This document shows positions 40,460 through 49,417 of a DNA stretch of 64,000 bases, piece after piece. The translations under genes and the position numbers were made by a program. The notes beneath the pieces were generated by a model. The model did not search any database. It had not been told where the DNA came from and worked only from the letters and a program-made list of their open reading frames with translations. The first letter of the stretch is position 1; every line of letters starts with the position of its first letter. Origin of the DNA: UBA5336 sp964506685 (GTDB lineage Bacteria; Pseudomonadota; Alphaproteobacteria; Caulobacterales; Hyphomonadaceae); assembly GCA_964506685.1 (NCBI GenBank), contig CAZDMQ010000007.1, positions 15,306 through 79,305 of the forward strand, read 5' to 3'.

Positions 40460-42019
40460 TCAGACGATGCGGCTGTCGCGGTTGCCCCAGTAGCGGTCGC
40501 GGATCAGCCGCTTGTACAGCTTGCCGGTCGGGTGACGCGGCAGTTCGGGGTCGAAATCGATGCTCTTGGGGCACTTCAGCTTCGAGAGCTTGGCCTGGCA
40601 GAAGGCCATGAGCTCGGCGGCGAGGTCCTCATCGGGCAGGATCCCGGGCATGGGCTGGACCACCGCCTTCACCGCCTCGCCGAAATCGGGATCGGGCACA
40701 CCGATTACCGCGCAGTCGGCCACCTTGGGATGGGTGATGAGAATGTTCTCGGTTTCCTGCGGGTAGATGTTCACCCCGCCGGAAATGATCATGAAGGCCT
40801 TGCGGTCGGTCAGGTAGAGATAGCCTTCCGCATCGACCTTGCCGACATCACCAAGGGACGACCAGTCCGGATGCATGGGATTGAGCGCCCCCTTCGTCTT
40901 CTCGGGGTCGTTGTGATAGTTCGGCGGCGTCGTGCCCCCGAAATACACCTGCCCCTCCTCGCCAACGGGGACCTCGTTGCCGGCCTCGTCGCAGATGTGC
41001 AGCTCCCCGAAGATCGCCTTGCCGACGCTACCCTTGTGGGCGAGCCACTCCTCGCTGTTGATCCAGCACATGCCGTTGCCTTCCGAGCCGGCATAATACT
41101 CCTCGATGATCGGGCCCCACCACTCGATCATCTGCTCCTTGACCGGGACCGGGCAGGGTGCAGCCGCGTGGATCGCGCATTCGAGCGAGGAGACATCGTA
41201 CTTCTTCCGCACCGCCTCTGGCAGTTTCAGCATGCGCACGAACATGGTCGGCACCAGCTGCGAATGGGTGATCCGGTAACGCTCGACCGCGGCGAGATAG
41301 CTCTCGGGGTCGAATTTCTCCATGATCACCAATGTCATGCCGAACCGCGTGAAGGCCATGCACCAGCGCAGCGGTGCAGCATGGTAGAGCGGGGCGGGCG
41401 AGAGGTAGATCGAGGCCGGCGTCACCCGGCACAGCGCCCGCGAGATCTGGCCGAGGACGTTGTCCTCGTCGATCGGGACATTGCGTTCCAGCGGCGGACG
41501 GATCCCCTTGGGCCGGCCCGTCGTGCCCGAGGAATAGAGCATGTCGGTGCCGGCCATCTCGTCGGCAATTGGTGTCGTCGGGAAGTGGCCGGCATGGGTT
41601 TCGAGATGCACGAAGCCCTCGATGCTGCCATTGATCGACCAGGCGCGCTCGATCCGCGCCTCGGTCCGGGCCTGCCGCGCAACCTCCCCGAGCCCGGCAC
41701 TGGCGATCAGCAGTCCGGCGCCGCTGTCCTCCAGGATATAGGCCACTTCGGGCGCGGTCAGCCGCGACGAGATGCAGACGAAATAGAGGCCCGACCGCTG
41801 GGCCGCCCAGCACACCTCGAAATAGGCGAGGGAGTTCTCGGCAAACAGGGCAATCGTGTCCCCCGGACCGAAGCCCGCCTCGCGCAGGGCATGGGCAATC
41901 TGGTTGGAGCGTTCGTCGAGTTCCCGGAAGCTCAGCGAGGCACCGGTTCCGGCCATGATCAGCGCCGGCTTGTCCGGCGTCGCCCTGGCATGGTGGCACG
42001 GGTGAAATCCTGTCATCAT
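40460..42019 (-). CDS. Acyl-CoA synthetase (AMP-forming)
   Basis: A 519-residue ANL-family enzyme that activates a carboxylic acid to acyl-AMP and then acyl-CoA. The ATP-binding motif is DMLYSSGTTGRPKGI (about residues 160-175). YYAGSEGNG corresponds to the adenylate-binding motif, and YLTDRKAFMIISGGVNIYP to the hinge/C-terminal motif. The catalytic lysine is in HPTGKLYKR. It resembles medium/long-chain or aryl-acid ligases; the substrate is unknown. ATG 42019 follows a GGGAGG site and is preferred over an upstream in-frame start at 42061. It is divergent from oxyR. Confidence 0.92.
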   Translation of the reverse strand: MMTGFHPCHHARATPDKPALIMAGTGASLSFRELDERSNQIAHALREAGFGPGDTIALFAENSLAYFEVCWAAQRSGLYFVCISSRLTAPEVAYILEDSGAGLLIASAGLGEVARQARTEARIERAWSINGSIEGFVHLETHAGHFPTTPIADEMAGTDMLYSSGTTGRPKGIRPPLERNVPIDEDNVLGQISRALCRVTPASIYLSPAPLYHAAPLRWCMAFTRFGMTLVIMEKFDPESYLAAVERYRITHSQLVPTMFVRMLKLPEAVRKKYDVSSLECAIHAAAPCPVPVKEQMIEWWGPIIEEYYAGSEGNGMCWINSEEWLAHKGSVGKAIFGELHICDEAGNEVPVGEEGQVYFGGTTPPNYHNDPEKTKGALNPMHPDWSSLGDVGKVDAEGYLYLTDRKAFMIISGGVNIYPQETENILITHPKVADCAVIGVPDPDFGEAVKAVVQPMPGILPDEDLAAELMAFCQAKLSKLKCPKSIDFDPELPRHPTGKLYKRLIRDRYWGNRDSRIV

Positions 42020-42165
42020 CTTCCTCCCGGACTGGCCCGCCTCGATGCGGGCAGGTCTCATTCCTACTCTACGACTTCGGCGGCGAAGGAAAAGGGGAGA
42101 CGGAGGGGAAACCCGCGCCGATGCGGCGCGTTTACCCGGACTGCGATCCGTGGTCAGAGCCGGGC

Positions 42166-43089
42166 ATGCATACGCCGACCCTCCGCCAGCTCCAGTTCCT
42201 CGTGGCCATCGCCGACACCGGATCGTTCTCGCGCGCCGCCGAGCTTTGCCACGTCACCCAGCCGACCCTGTCGACCGCCATCCGGGAAATCGAGGCGCTG
42301 CTCGATGTGCAGCTGGTCGAGCGCCATGCCCGCGGCACCCTGATGACCGGCGCGGGCGAGATCGCGGCGGCCCGGGCCCGCGCCATTCTCGCCGCCGCGC
42401 AGGACCTCGTGGCTGCAACCCGGCAGCAGGCCGAGCCCCTGTCCGGCGACTTCCGGCTCGGCGCAATCCCCACCGTTGCGCCCTTCCTGCTGCCGGCCAT
42501 GCTGCGCCCGCTCCGCGCGCGCTATCCCGCGCTCAAGCTGTTCATCCGCGAGGATACGACCGACCGGCTGCTGGAAGACCTGCGCACACGCCAGCTCGAT
42601 GCCGCGCTGGTTGCCCTGCCCTGGCCGGCCCATGGCATCGAGACCGAGACCCTGTTCGAGGACGAGTTCCTGCTGGTCACCCCGCCCGGTCACAGGCTGG
42701 CCGGCGCCCGGCCGCCCCGTCCGGCAAGCCTGGCCTCGGAGGATATCCTGCTGCTGGAGGACGGGCACTGCCTGCGCGACCATGCCATGTCCCTGTGCAA
42801 CCTGCCGGCCGGCCGGGACAAGACCGACGTCACCGCAACCTCGCTGCTGACCCTGGCCTACATGGTCGAGGGCGGTCTGGGCGTATCGATGCTGCCCGGT
42901 CTCGCCGTCGAAGCCGGGCTGACCAAGGGCATGGATGTGCATGTCGCCCGCTTCGACCCGCCCGTGGTCGGCCGCGCCATCGGCATCGCCTGGCGCAGCG
43001 GCAGCCCGCGCGCCGGGGAAGCGCGCCTGATCGGCGAGGTGTGTGCCGCCCACCGGCCGGTCGGATGCGGCGACCAGAGGACTGACTGA
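42166..43089 (+). CDS. oxyR: LysR-family hydrogen-peroxide regulator, OxyR type
   Basis: A 307-residue LysR-type regulator. The N-terminal helix-turn-helix (about residues 3-62) contains TGSFSRAAELCHVTQPTLST. The effector domain has the OxyR redox cysteines: LLEDGHCLRDHAMSLCNLP holds Cys equivalents of E. coli C199 and C208, which form a disulfide with peroxide. That makes OxyR function likely. No katG, ahpC or dps gene is adjacent, so targets lie elsewhere. The gene is divergent from the acyl-CoA synthetase. ATG 42166 (MHTPTLRQLQ) matches the family start. Confidence 0.88.
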   Translation: MHTPTLRQLQFLVAIADTGSFSRAAELCHVTQPTLSTAIREIEALLDVQLVERHARGTLMTGAGEIAAARARAILAAAQDLVAATRQQAEPLSGDFRLGAIPTVAPFLLPAMLRPLRARYPALKLFIREDTTDRLLEDLRTRQLDAALVALPWPAHGIETETLFEDEFLLVTPPGHRLAGARPPRPASLASEDILLLEDGHCLRDHAMSLCNLPAGRDKTDVTATSLLTLAYMVEGGLGVSMLPGLAVEAGLTKGMDVHVARFDPPVVGRAIGIAWRSGSPRAGEARLIGEVCAAHRPVGCGDQRTD

Positions 43090-43142
43090 GGGCACCGGTT
43101 AGGGGCGACACCAGAGGACGACCGGGCCGGGACCGGCGTGCG

Positions 43143-44510
43143 TCAGGCCGCGAGGCTCTTGACGCGGTTGCGACCTTCGGTCTTGGCCGCATACAGCGCC
43201 TCGTCGGCGCGCTTCATCAGGGCGTCGGGCGTATCGTCGACACCGCGCGTGGTCGACACGCCAGCGGAGATGGTCAGGTCGAGCGCGGTCGGCGCGGCCT
43301 CGACCTCGAAGGGATTTTCGGCAATCGCCCGGCGCACCCGTTCGGCGGCGCTGCAGGCCAGGTCCCCGGTCGTCTCGGGGAGGATGATGATGAACTCCTC
43401 GCCCCCCGGCCGGCAGACAATATCGCCGGGGCGGACGTGGGTGTTCAGGCGGCTGGCGATCTCCTGCAGCACGACATCGCCGGCATGATGGCCCCAGGTG
43501 TCATTGACCCGCTTGAAGTGATCGATATCGAGCGCGATCAGCGACACCGGTGCGCCGCCAAGTGACGTGCGCTGCAGCCACTTGTTGAGCTGCCCGATCA
43601 TGTATCGGCGATTGTAGAGGCCGGTGAGCTGGTCGATCACCGACAGTTCGAGGCCGCGGTCCACCCGCCGGCGCATGATCTCGACATAGCGTGTGCGCCG
43701 TGCCTGGGTGCGCACCCGGGCAATGAGTTCCTGCGGATCGACCGGCAGCAGCAACATGTCCGACGCCCCCAGCGTCATTGCCTCGGCGGCGAGGGCGCGG
43801 TCGGTCTCCTCGGCAGCAGCAATGATCGACAGCGCGCGCGTCTGCTCGCCGAGCCGGAAATGGGCGCAGAGCTTCAGGGGCTGGAAACTCTGGCCGGACA
43901 TGGACACGATGATGATGTCAACGCCGGTCTTGCCGAGGTCCGACATGTCGTTGGCTTCCGACAGGGTCACCACGAAATGCCCCGCCTCGCGCAGGATCGC
44001 CGCCGTGCGGTTGGCCCTTCGCGCCGCCTCGTCCAGCACGAAGACCCGGGCCGGCCGGCCGAGTTCGATCGTTTCCTGCTCGTCGAAGGCCCCGATCGCC
44101 TCGCCGCTGGCCTGGCGCTGGCGCAACTCGTCGGCGACCGCATTGTAGCGCGACAGGGCCTCGATGCGGCATGTCAATGAAAGATCGTCGATCGGCTTGG
44201 TGAGGAAGTCCTCCGCCCCCGCCTCCAGTCCCCTCACCCGGTGCTCGGTGTCCGAAAGGGCGGTGACGATGACGACCGGGATATGCGCCGTGGCAGCATT
44301 GGCCTTCAGCCGGCGGCAGGTCTCATAGCCGTCAATGCCCGGCATCATCACATCGAGCAGAATGATCCCGGGCTGGCTCGCAACGGCCTTGTCGATGGCC
44401 TCGAAACCGGATTCGGCCTCGATCACCTCATGATACCCGGCTTCCAGCCGGGCGCGCAGCACCCGTCGGTTCTGTTCGATATCATCGACAATCAGGATCC
44501 GCGCACTCAT
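43143..44510 (-). CDS. pleD: Response regulator/diguanylate cyclase PleD
   Basis: Makes c-di-GMP and in Caulobacter drives the swarmer-to-stalked transition. Architecture REC-REC-GGDEF in 455 residues. The first receiver has the phospho-accepting Asp53 in IILLDVMMPGIDGYE and Lys in FLTKPIDD. The second receiver is degenerate (VDIIIVSMSGQSFQPLKLC), as in PleD. The catalytic GGEEF is in CRPGGEEFIIILPE, and the RxxD inhibition site (RPGD) stands five residues before it, so product inhibition is expected. It overlaps divK by 4 bases. Confidence 0.95.
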   Translation of the reverse strand: MSARILIVDDIEQNRRVLRARLEAGYHEVIEAESGFEAIDKAVASQPGIILLDVMMPGIDGYETCRRLKANAATAHIPVVIVTALSDTEHRVRGLEAGAEDFLTKPIDDLSLTCRIEALSRYNAVADELRQRQASGEAIGAFDEQETIELGRPARVFVLDEAARRANRTAAILREAGHFVVTLSEANDMSDLGKTGVDIIIVSMSGQSFQPLKLCAHFRLGEQTRALSIIAAAEETDRALAAEAMTLGASDMLLLPVDPQELIARVRTQARRTRYVEIMRRRVDRGLELSVIDQLTGLYNRRYMIGQLNKWLQRTSLGGAPVSLIALDIDHFKRVNDTWGHHAGDVVLQEIASRLNTHVRPGDIVCRPGGEEFIIILPETTGDLACSAAERVRRAIAENPFEVEAAPTALDLTISAGVSTTRGVDDTPDALMKRADEALYAAKTEGRNRVKSLAA

Positions 44511-44917
44511 GCCGCCGCATGTCCTGGCAGAAGGCCCTCGACGGTGCGGATGAAGGACGACATCTGGATCGGCTTGGAGAGATAGCCTTCGCAGCCCGCT
44601 TCGCGCACCCGTTTTTCGTCGGTGCGCATGGCAAAGGCCGTGACCGCGAGGACCGGGATCGATTTCAGCCGGTCGTCATCCTTGATCCAGCGGGTGATAT
44701 CGAGGCCGGAGACTTCCGGCAGCTGGATATCCATGATGATCAGGTCGGGCATGTGGGCGCGGGCCATGTCGAAGGCCTTCGACCCGTCCGCGCACTGGAT
44801 GGTGCGATAGCCGAAGGAGTCGAGAAGGTCGCAGAACAACCGCATGTTCAGCTCGTTATCCTCGACCACGAGTACCGCTGCGCGGCCGTCGTTCTCTTCC
44901 TGACCGATCATCACCAT
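44507..44917 (-). CDS. divK: Single-domain response regulator DivK
   Basis: A 136-residue receiver without output domain. The acidic pocket is VVEDNELNM, the phospho-acceptor is Asp63 in LIIMDIQLPEVSGLDITRWI, and the conserved Lys is in GYLSKPIQM. In Caulobacter DivK~P controls the kinases DivJ, PleC and DivL and thereby CtrA, and divK lies directly before pleD exactly as here. Translation is coupled to pleD by an ATGA overlap. An alternative start two codons downstream (MIGQEEN) is possible. Confidence 0.95.
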   Translation of the reverse strand: MVMIGQEENDGRAAVLVVEDNELNMRLFCDLLDSFGYRTIQCADGSKAFDMARAHMPDLIIMDIQLPEVSGLDITRWIKDDDRLKSIPVLAVTAFAMRTDEKRVREAGCEGYLSKPIQMSSFIRTVEGLLPGHAAA

Positions 44918-45042
44918 ACCCCGCTACGGCCGACTTCCGAGGCCAGAATCGAGCTTGCAATTCCAGCCGATACACCCAGAACCTTAAGCCTTGTTTACGG
45001 CTTGCATATGGCGATGCTGCAGCAGGCCTCCACATCGCAGCC

Positions 45043-46467
45043 ATGGAGCGAAGGGTGCCAGGCCTCTGCCGCGACTGTTTCGCGACCGACACCGTGCAGG
45101 CTGACCCGCGCCATGGCGACGCCGGCGACAATAAGCTTGGCCAGGGCGACGTTGAACACAGCGGTGTCGGCGACCGCGACGGCGCGCCGGGAACCTGCGA
45201 CCGGGACGGCAGCCGCAGCGGCAGCGGGCACTGCCAGGCCTGCGGCAGCGTCCGGGTGGTCACCCATCCGCGCCTGTTCGAGCTCAGCATCGCCCATCTC
45301 GATTGCGATGCCTTCTTCGCGGCCATCGAGAAGCGAGACGACCCGTCCCTGCGCCACCGGCCGGTCATTGTCGGCGGCGGCGAGCGGGGCGTCGTGGCGA
45401 CCTGCTGCTACACCGCACGATTGTTCGGCGTGCGCTCGGCGATGCCGATGTTCAAGGCGCTGAAGGCCTGTCCCGACGCCGTGGTGATCCGGCCGGACCT
45501 CGCCCGGTATGCTGCGGAAGCGCGGAGGATACGGGACCTGATGGCGGCGCTGACCCCGCTGGTCGAGCCGGTCTCGATCGACGAGGCGTATCTCGATCTC
45601 GGCGGCACCGAAGCGCTGCACGGCGCGCCGCCGGCCGGATTGCTGGCACGGCTCGCCCACAGCATCGAGACAGAAGTCGGGATCACCGTCTCCATCGGCC
45701 TCTCGGCCAACAAGTTCCTGGCCAAGACGGCGAGCGAACTCGACAAGCCGCGCGGCTTTGCCGTGATCGGTCCGGACGAGGCGGCAGCCCTCCTGGCCGA
45801 CCGGCCCGTTGGTGCCCTGCACGGGGTCGGCCCGAAACTCGCCGCGCGGCTGACCGGAGACGGCTTCACCCGCGTCGCCGACCTGCAGGCCGCCGCGACC
45901 CGGACGCTGGTCAGCCGCTATGGCGAGACCGGGCTCTACCTGGCCAACCGGGCGCATGGCCTGGATGACCGGCCGGTGCAGCCCGGCCGGGCCCGCAAAT
46001 CGGTGTCGAGCGAGACCACCTTCCGCAGCGACATCGCTGACCCTGCCATGCTCGAGGACCGGCTTTGGCAGGTCTGCGAGACGACGGCTGCGCGCGCCAA
46101 GGCCGCCAGCGTCGAGGGCTCGGTGGTGACGCTGAAACTGAAGACCACGGCCTTTCGCAGCCTGACGCGACAGACACGGCTGGCGCGCCCCAGCCAGCTG
46201 GCACAGGTCCTGTTCCGGGCGGCCCGGCCGATGCTGGCGAAGGAAACTGCGCGCGGGCAGGCCTACCGGCTGATCGGGATCGGGCTGTCCGCGCTCTCGC
46301 CCGCGCGCGGCGATGACCACGACCTGCTCGATCCCGGCATCGGCAAGCGGGCAGCTGCCGAGCGGGCGGGCGACCGGGCCCGGGCCCGGTTCGGCGACGA
46401 CGCCGTGCAGACGGGCCGGACCCTGCGCATGGCCCGGCCGCGGGGGCGCGAAACCGACACGCAGTGA
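45043..46467 (+). CDS. dinB: DNA polymerase IV (Y family), with expanded N-terminal zinc knuckle
   Basis: Translesion DNA polymerase of 474 residues. Catalytic acidic residues are in AHLDCDAFFAAIEKRDDPSL (about 84-103) and VSIDEAYLDLGG. HGVGPKLAARL is the helix-hairpin-helix, and the C-terminal little-finger domain is present. Many alphaproteobacterial DinB proteins start with a CxxC...CxxC knuckle; here the pairs are CRDC (residues 9-12) and CQAC (64-67), separated by a 51-residue Gly/Asp-rich stretch, much longer than usual. The start at 45043 is needed to include both cysteine pairs. It is divergent from divK. Confidence 0.9.
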   Translation: MERRVPGLCRDCFATDTVQADPRHGDAGDNKLGQGDVEHSGVGDRDGAPGTCDRDGSRSGSGHCQACGSVRVVTHPRLFELSIAHLDCDAFFAAIEKRDDPSLRHRPVIVGGGERGVVATCCYTARLFGVRSAMPMFKALKACPDAVVIRPDLARYAAEARRIRDLMAALTPLVEPVSIDEAYLDLGGTEALHGAPPAGLLARLAHSIETEVGITVSIGLSANKFLAKTASELDKPRGFAVIGPDEAAALLADRPVGALHGVGPKLAARLTGDGFTRVADLQAAATRTLVSRYGETGLYLANRAHGLDDRPVQPGRARKSVSSETTFRSDIADPAMLEDRLWQVCETTAARAKAASVEGSVVTLKLKTTAFRSLTRQTRLARPSQLAQVLFRAARPMLAKETARGQAYRLIGIGLSALSPARGDDHDLLDPGIGKRAAAERAGDRARARFGDDAVQTGRTLRMARPRGRETDTQ

Positions 46468-46539
46468 TGCCGCGCTTGTTCAAACCTTGCGATTGCGGCA
46501 AGGAAAGCCCGAGCGGATTATCGGCCCGAAGGGACGTCC

Positions 46540-47157
46540 ATGGAGTATCTTGCGTCCTTTCCGGCGACATCGGCGCTGATCGCAGCCAATCTTGTCGCCA
46601 GCGCCATCGCCTTCAACAATCGTGACTTCTTCGCCCAGAATGCGTTCATCGTCGGCCCGATCCTGAAGGGGCACGAGTATCACCGCGTGGTGACATCGGG
46701 ATTCCTGCACGTCGCCCTCTGGCACCTGTTGTTCAACATGTACCCGCTGTTCGGCTTCGGCGCGTACGTCGAGGCCCGCCTCGGCATGGTCAACTACCTG
46801 CTCATCTACACGGCCTCCCTGCTCGGCGGCAGCCTCTGGTCGCTGGTCGAGAAGAAGGACCAGCCACGCTACGCCGCCGTCGGCGCCTCCGGGGCGATAT
46901 CGGGGATCCTCCTCGCCTTCGGCCTGATGGAACCCTTTGCCGAGATCCTCGCCTTCTTCATCATCCCCATGCCCGCCATTGTCTTCTGTCTCGCCTTCAT
47001 CCTCATCAGCGCCCTGCTGTCACAGCGCCAGAACGCGTTCTTCGGCCATGATGCGCACCTCGGCGGGGCGATTGCGGGCCTGGTGACGACGCTGCTCGTT
47101 TCGCCGGGCCTGTTCAACCAGTTCCTTGCCGACCTCAGCGCCTATCTGGGCTGGTGA
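46540..47157 (+). CDS. Rhomboid family intramembrane serine protease
   Basis: A 205-residue polytopic membrane protein with about six helices. VVTSGFLHVALWHLLFNMYP is the rhomboid helix 2 signature. The catalytic serine is in GASGAISGILLAFG (GxSG, about residues 110-123), and the catalytic histidine is in FGHDAHLGGAIAGL. It cleaves membrane proteins within the bilayer; substrates are unknown. The stop overlaps the zapE start by 4 bases (ATGA), so the two genes are coupled. Confidence 0.9.
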   Translation: MEYLASFPATSALIAANLVASAIAFNNRDFFAQNAFIVGPILKGHEYHRVVTSGFLHVALWHLLFNMYPLFGFGAYVEARLGMVNYLLIYTASLLGGSLWSLVEKKDQPRYAAVGASGAISGILLAFGLMEPFAEILAFFIIPMPAIVFCLAFILISALLSQRQNAFFGHDAHLGGAIAGLVTTLLVSPGLFNQFLADLSAYLGW

Positions 47158-48293
47158 TGACCGGGGTTCTCGACGCCTACCGGGCCCGTCTCGCCGAGGG
47201 CACGCTGCAGGAGGACCCGGCACAGCTGGCGGCGGCGAGCCGGCTCGACGACCTGCGCCAGCGGCTGGCCACACCCCGGCCCCGGCGCAGCTGGTTCGCG
47301 AAACCGCCCGCGCCCGAAAAGGGGCTGTATCTCTGGGGCGGGGTTGGCCGTGGCAAGTCGATGCTGATGGACCTGTTCATGGCGACCACCCCGGTCGAGC
47401 GCAAATGGCGGGTGCATTTTCACGAGTTCATGGCCGGCGTGCAGGACGGTCTCGATGCCTGGCGCAAGCTCGATCCTGCCGCCAGGCGGCGCGCGCCGAA
47501 CTGGGTGAAGGGCGCCGGCGATGACCCGATCCCGCCGGTGGCCAGGACAATTGCCGAACGGGCGCAGCTGCTCTGTTTCGATGAGTTCCAGGTCACCCAG
47601 ATCGCCGATGCGATGATCCTGAAACGCCTCTTCGAACAGCTCTTCCAGCGCGGCGTGACGGTCGTTGCCACATCCAACCGCCACCCCAGCGAGCTCTACA
47701 GGGACGGCATCAACCGCCAGCTCTTCCTGCCCTTCATCGACCTCCTGATGGCGCGCTGCGAGGTGCATGAGCTCACCGCCGCAGCCGATTACCGGCTCAT
47801 GCACCTCACCCAGGCGCCGGTCTGGCACAGCCCGCTCGGACCCGCCGCCGCCGCAGCCATGGCCGAGGCCTGGCGCACGCTCACCCTCGGCGCCGAGCCG
47901 CAAAGGTGCCGGCTGTCCATAAAGGGCCGGACGCTGGAAGTGCCGCGCGAGGCCGCCGGCATTGCCTGGATGAGCTTCGAGCAGCTGTGCGCCCGCCCGC
48001 TCGGACCATCGGACTATCTGATGCTGGCGGCGACCTTCCATACGCTGATGCTGGAGAACATTCCGAAACTCTCGGCTGACCGGCGCAATGAGGCGATCCG
48101 GTTCACCAATCTCGTCGACGCCCTCTACGAGGCGAAGGTGAAACTGGTGGCCAGCGCCGATGCCGAGCCGGACGATCTCTATCCCGCGGGCGATGGCAGC
48201 TTCGAGTTCCGCCGCACCGCCTCCCGCCTCCACGAGATGCGCTCCGAAGCCTATCTCGCCGCCGAACACGAGGTCAGGAGCGGGGCGGACTGA
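47154..48293 (+). CDS. zapE: Cell division ATPase ZapE (AFG1-like)
   Basis: A 379-residue AFG1-family ATPase. Walker A is GGVGRGKSMLMD (about residues 62-73), followed by RKWRVHFHEFM and the Walker B/sensor region LLCFDEFQVTQIADAMILKR. VVATSNRHPSELYRDGINRQ and FLPFIDLL are family signatures. In E. coli ZapE acts at the Z-ring under oxygen limitation and in envelope stress. The start overlaps the rhomboid gene. The C-terminal part (SYEFRRTASRLHEM-like) is standard. Confidence 0.94.
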   Translation: MMTGVLDAYRARLAEGTLQEDPAQLAAASRLDDLRQRLATPRPRRSWFAKPPAPEKGLYLWGGVGRGKSMLMDLFMATTPVERKWRVHFHEFMAGVQDGLDAWRKLDPAARRRAPNWVKGAGDDPIPPVARTIAERAQLLCFDEFQVTQIADAMILKRLFEQLFQRGVTVVATSNRHPSELYRDGINRQLFLPFIDLLMARCEVHELTAAADYRLMHLTQAPVWHSPLGPAAAAAMAEAWRTLTLGAEPQRCRLSIKGRTLEVPREAAGIAWMSFEQLCARPLGPSDYLMLAATFHTLMLENIPKLSADRRNEAIRFTNLVDALYEAKVKLVASADAEPDDLYPAGDGSFEFRRTASRLHEMRSEAYLAAEHEVRSGAD

Positions 48294-48562
48294 ATCACCC
48301 GGAAACGCTTTGCCAGGCTCGCGCACCGCCCTGGCCCTGGCCCTGGCCGCAAAAACGATTCGCTCGTCAAAATATTTTCCGTGTCCGTTCCGGCGCTTAG
48401 TCCGGATTTCTGGCGATTTATCCCGTCTTTTCTTCTGCAAGTCCTTTGATCATCGAAATTTCTGTGTAGGGTCGCGCCGCGTAGGCGTACCAATCCCGTG
48501 TGGCCGGACAGGCAGGATATTCCGCCTTGTCCGCTGCACATGACATGGAGGTTTTGCTCGCG

Positions 48563-49417
48563 ATGACAGGAACTGCGACATCTGCGAAGGCGCCGGCCGA
48601 AGGCCGCTCCGACACGTCCGACACGACCCAGGGCTATGGCGACGACCCGCTGGCGGTGCGCGAGAGCGACCACTACCAGCAGGAGTATATCGAGGGTTTC
48701 GTCGACAAGTGGGACGCGCTCATTGACTGGGACGCACGGGCCGAGAGCGAGGGGGACTTCTTCATCGACCTGCTCAGGTCCCATGGCAAGCAGCGGGTGC
48801 TCGACGTGGCCGCCGGCACCGGTTTCCACGCCGTCAGGCTGATGCAGGCCGGATTTGACGTCGTCTCCGCCGACGGGTCAGCCGAAATGCTGGCCAAGGC
48901 CTTCGAGAATGCGCGCACAAGGGGCCTGATCCTGAAGACGGCCCTTGCCGACTGGCGCTGGCTCAATCGCGATATCAACGGCAAGTTCGATGCGATCGTC
49001 TGCCTCGGCAATTCCTTCACCCATCTCCACGAGGAAGCCGACCGGCGGCGCGCGCTGGCGGAATTCTATGCCGCCCTGAAGCATGACGGCATCCTCATCC
49101 TCGACCAGCGCAATTACGACGCGATCCTCGATGTCGGCTTCGACACCAAGCACAAGTATTACTATTGCGGCGACCAGGTGACGGCCGAGCCCGAGCACGT
49201 CGACGACTCGCTGGCCCGGTTCAAGTATACCTTCCCCGACAAGTCGGTTTACCACCTCAACATGTTCCCGCTGCGCAAGGACTATGTCCGGCGCCTGCTT
49301 GGCGAAACGGGCTTCCGGAAGGTCACCACCTATGGCGATTTCCAGGAGACCTATCGCGAGCACGAGCCCGATTTTCTCATCCATGTTGCGGAGAAGGCAT
49401 ACGATGCCGGATCCTGA
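48563..49417 (+). CDS. Glycine/sarcosine N-methyltransferase (GSMT)
   Basis: A 284-residue SAM-dependent methyltransferase that methylates glycine to sarcosine and dimethylglycine in the first steps of glycine-betaine synthesis. The SAM-binding motif I is RVLDVAAGTGFHAVRL (about residues 78-93), and LGNSFTHLHEEADRRRALAE and ILDQRNYDAILD are typical of GSMT from halophiles such as Halorhodospira. The start at ATG 48563 follows GGAGG. It overlaps the sarcosine/dimethylglycine methyltransferase gene by 14 bases, which together give the full pathway. The upstream AT-richer stretch 48350-48480 probably holds the promoter. Confidence 0.9.
   Translation: MTGTATSAKAPAEGRSDTSDTTQGYGDDPLAVRESDHYQQEYIEGFVDKWDALIDWDARAESEGDFFIDLLRSHGKQRVLDVAAGTGFHAVRLMQAGFDVVSADGSAEMLAKAFENARTRGLILKTALADWRWLNRDINGKFDAIVCLGNSFTHLHEEADRRRALAEFYAALKHDGILILDQRNYDAILDVGFDTKHKYYYCGDQVTAEPEHVDDSLARFKYTFPDKSVYHLNMFPLRKDYVRRLLGETGFRKVTTYGDFQETYREHEPDFLIHVAEKAYDAGS

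Noticed and set aside
37947..42343. Long plus-strand frames of 848 and 603 codons.
   Set aside because: They lie antisense to the RTX protein and the acyl-CoA synthetase, with no start context or domain.
48294..48562. CTGGCC direct repeat and possible riboswitch upstream of GSMT.
   Set aside because: Only three short copies of CTGGCC near 48330, and no recognisable conserved riboswitch core.
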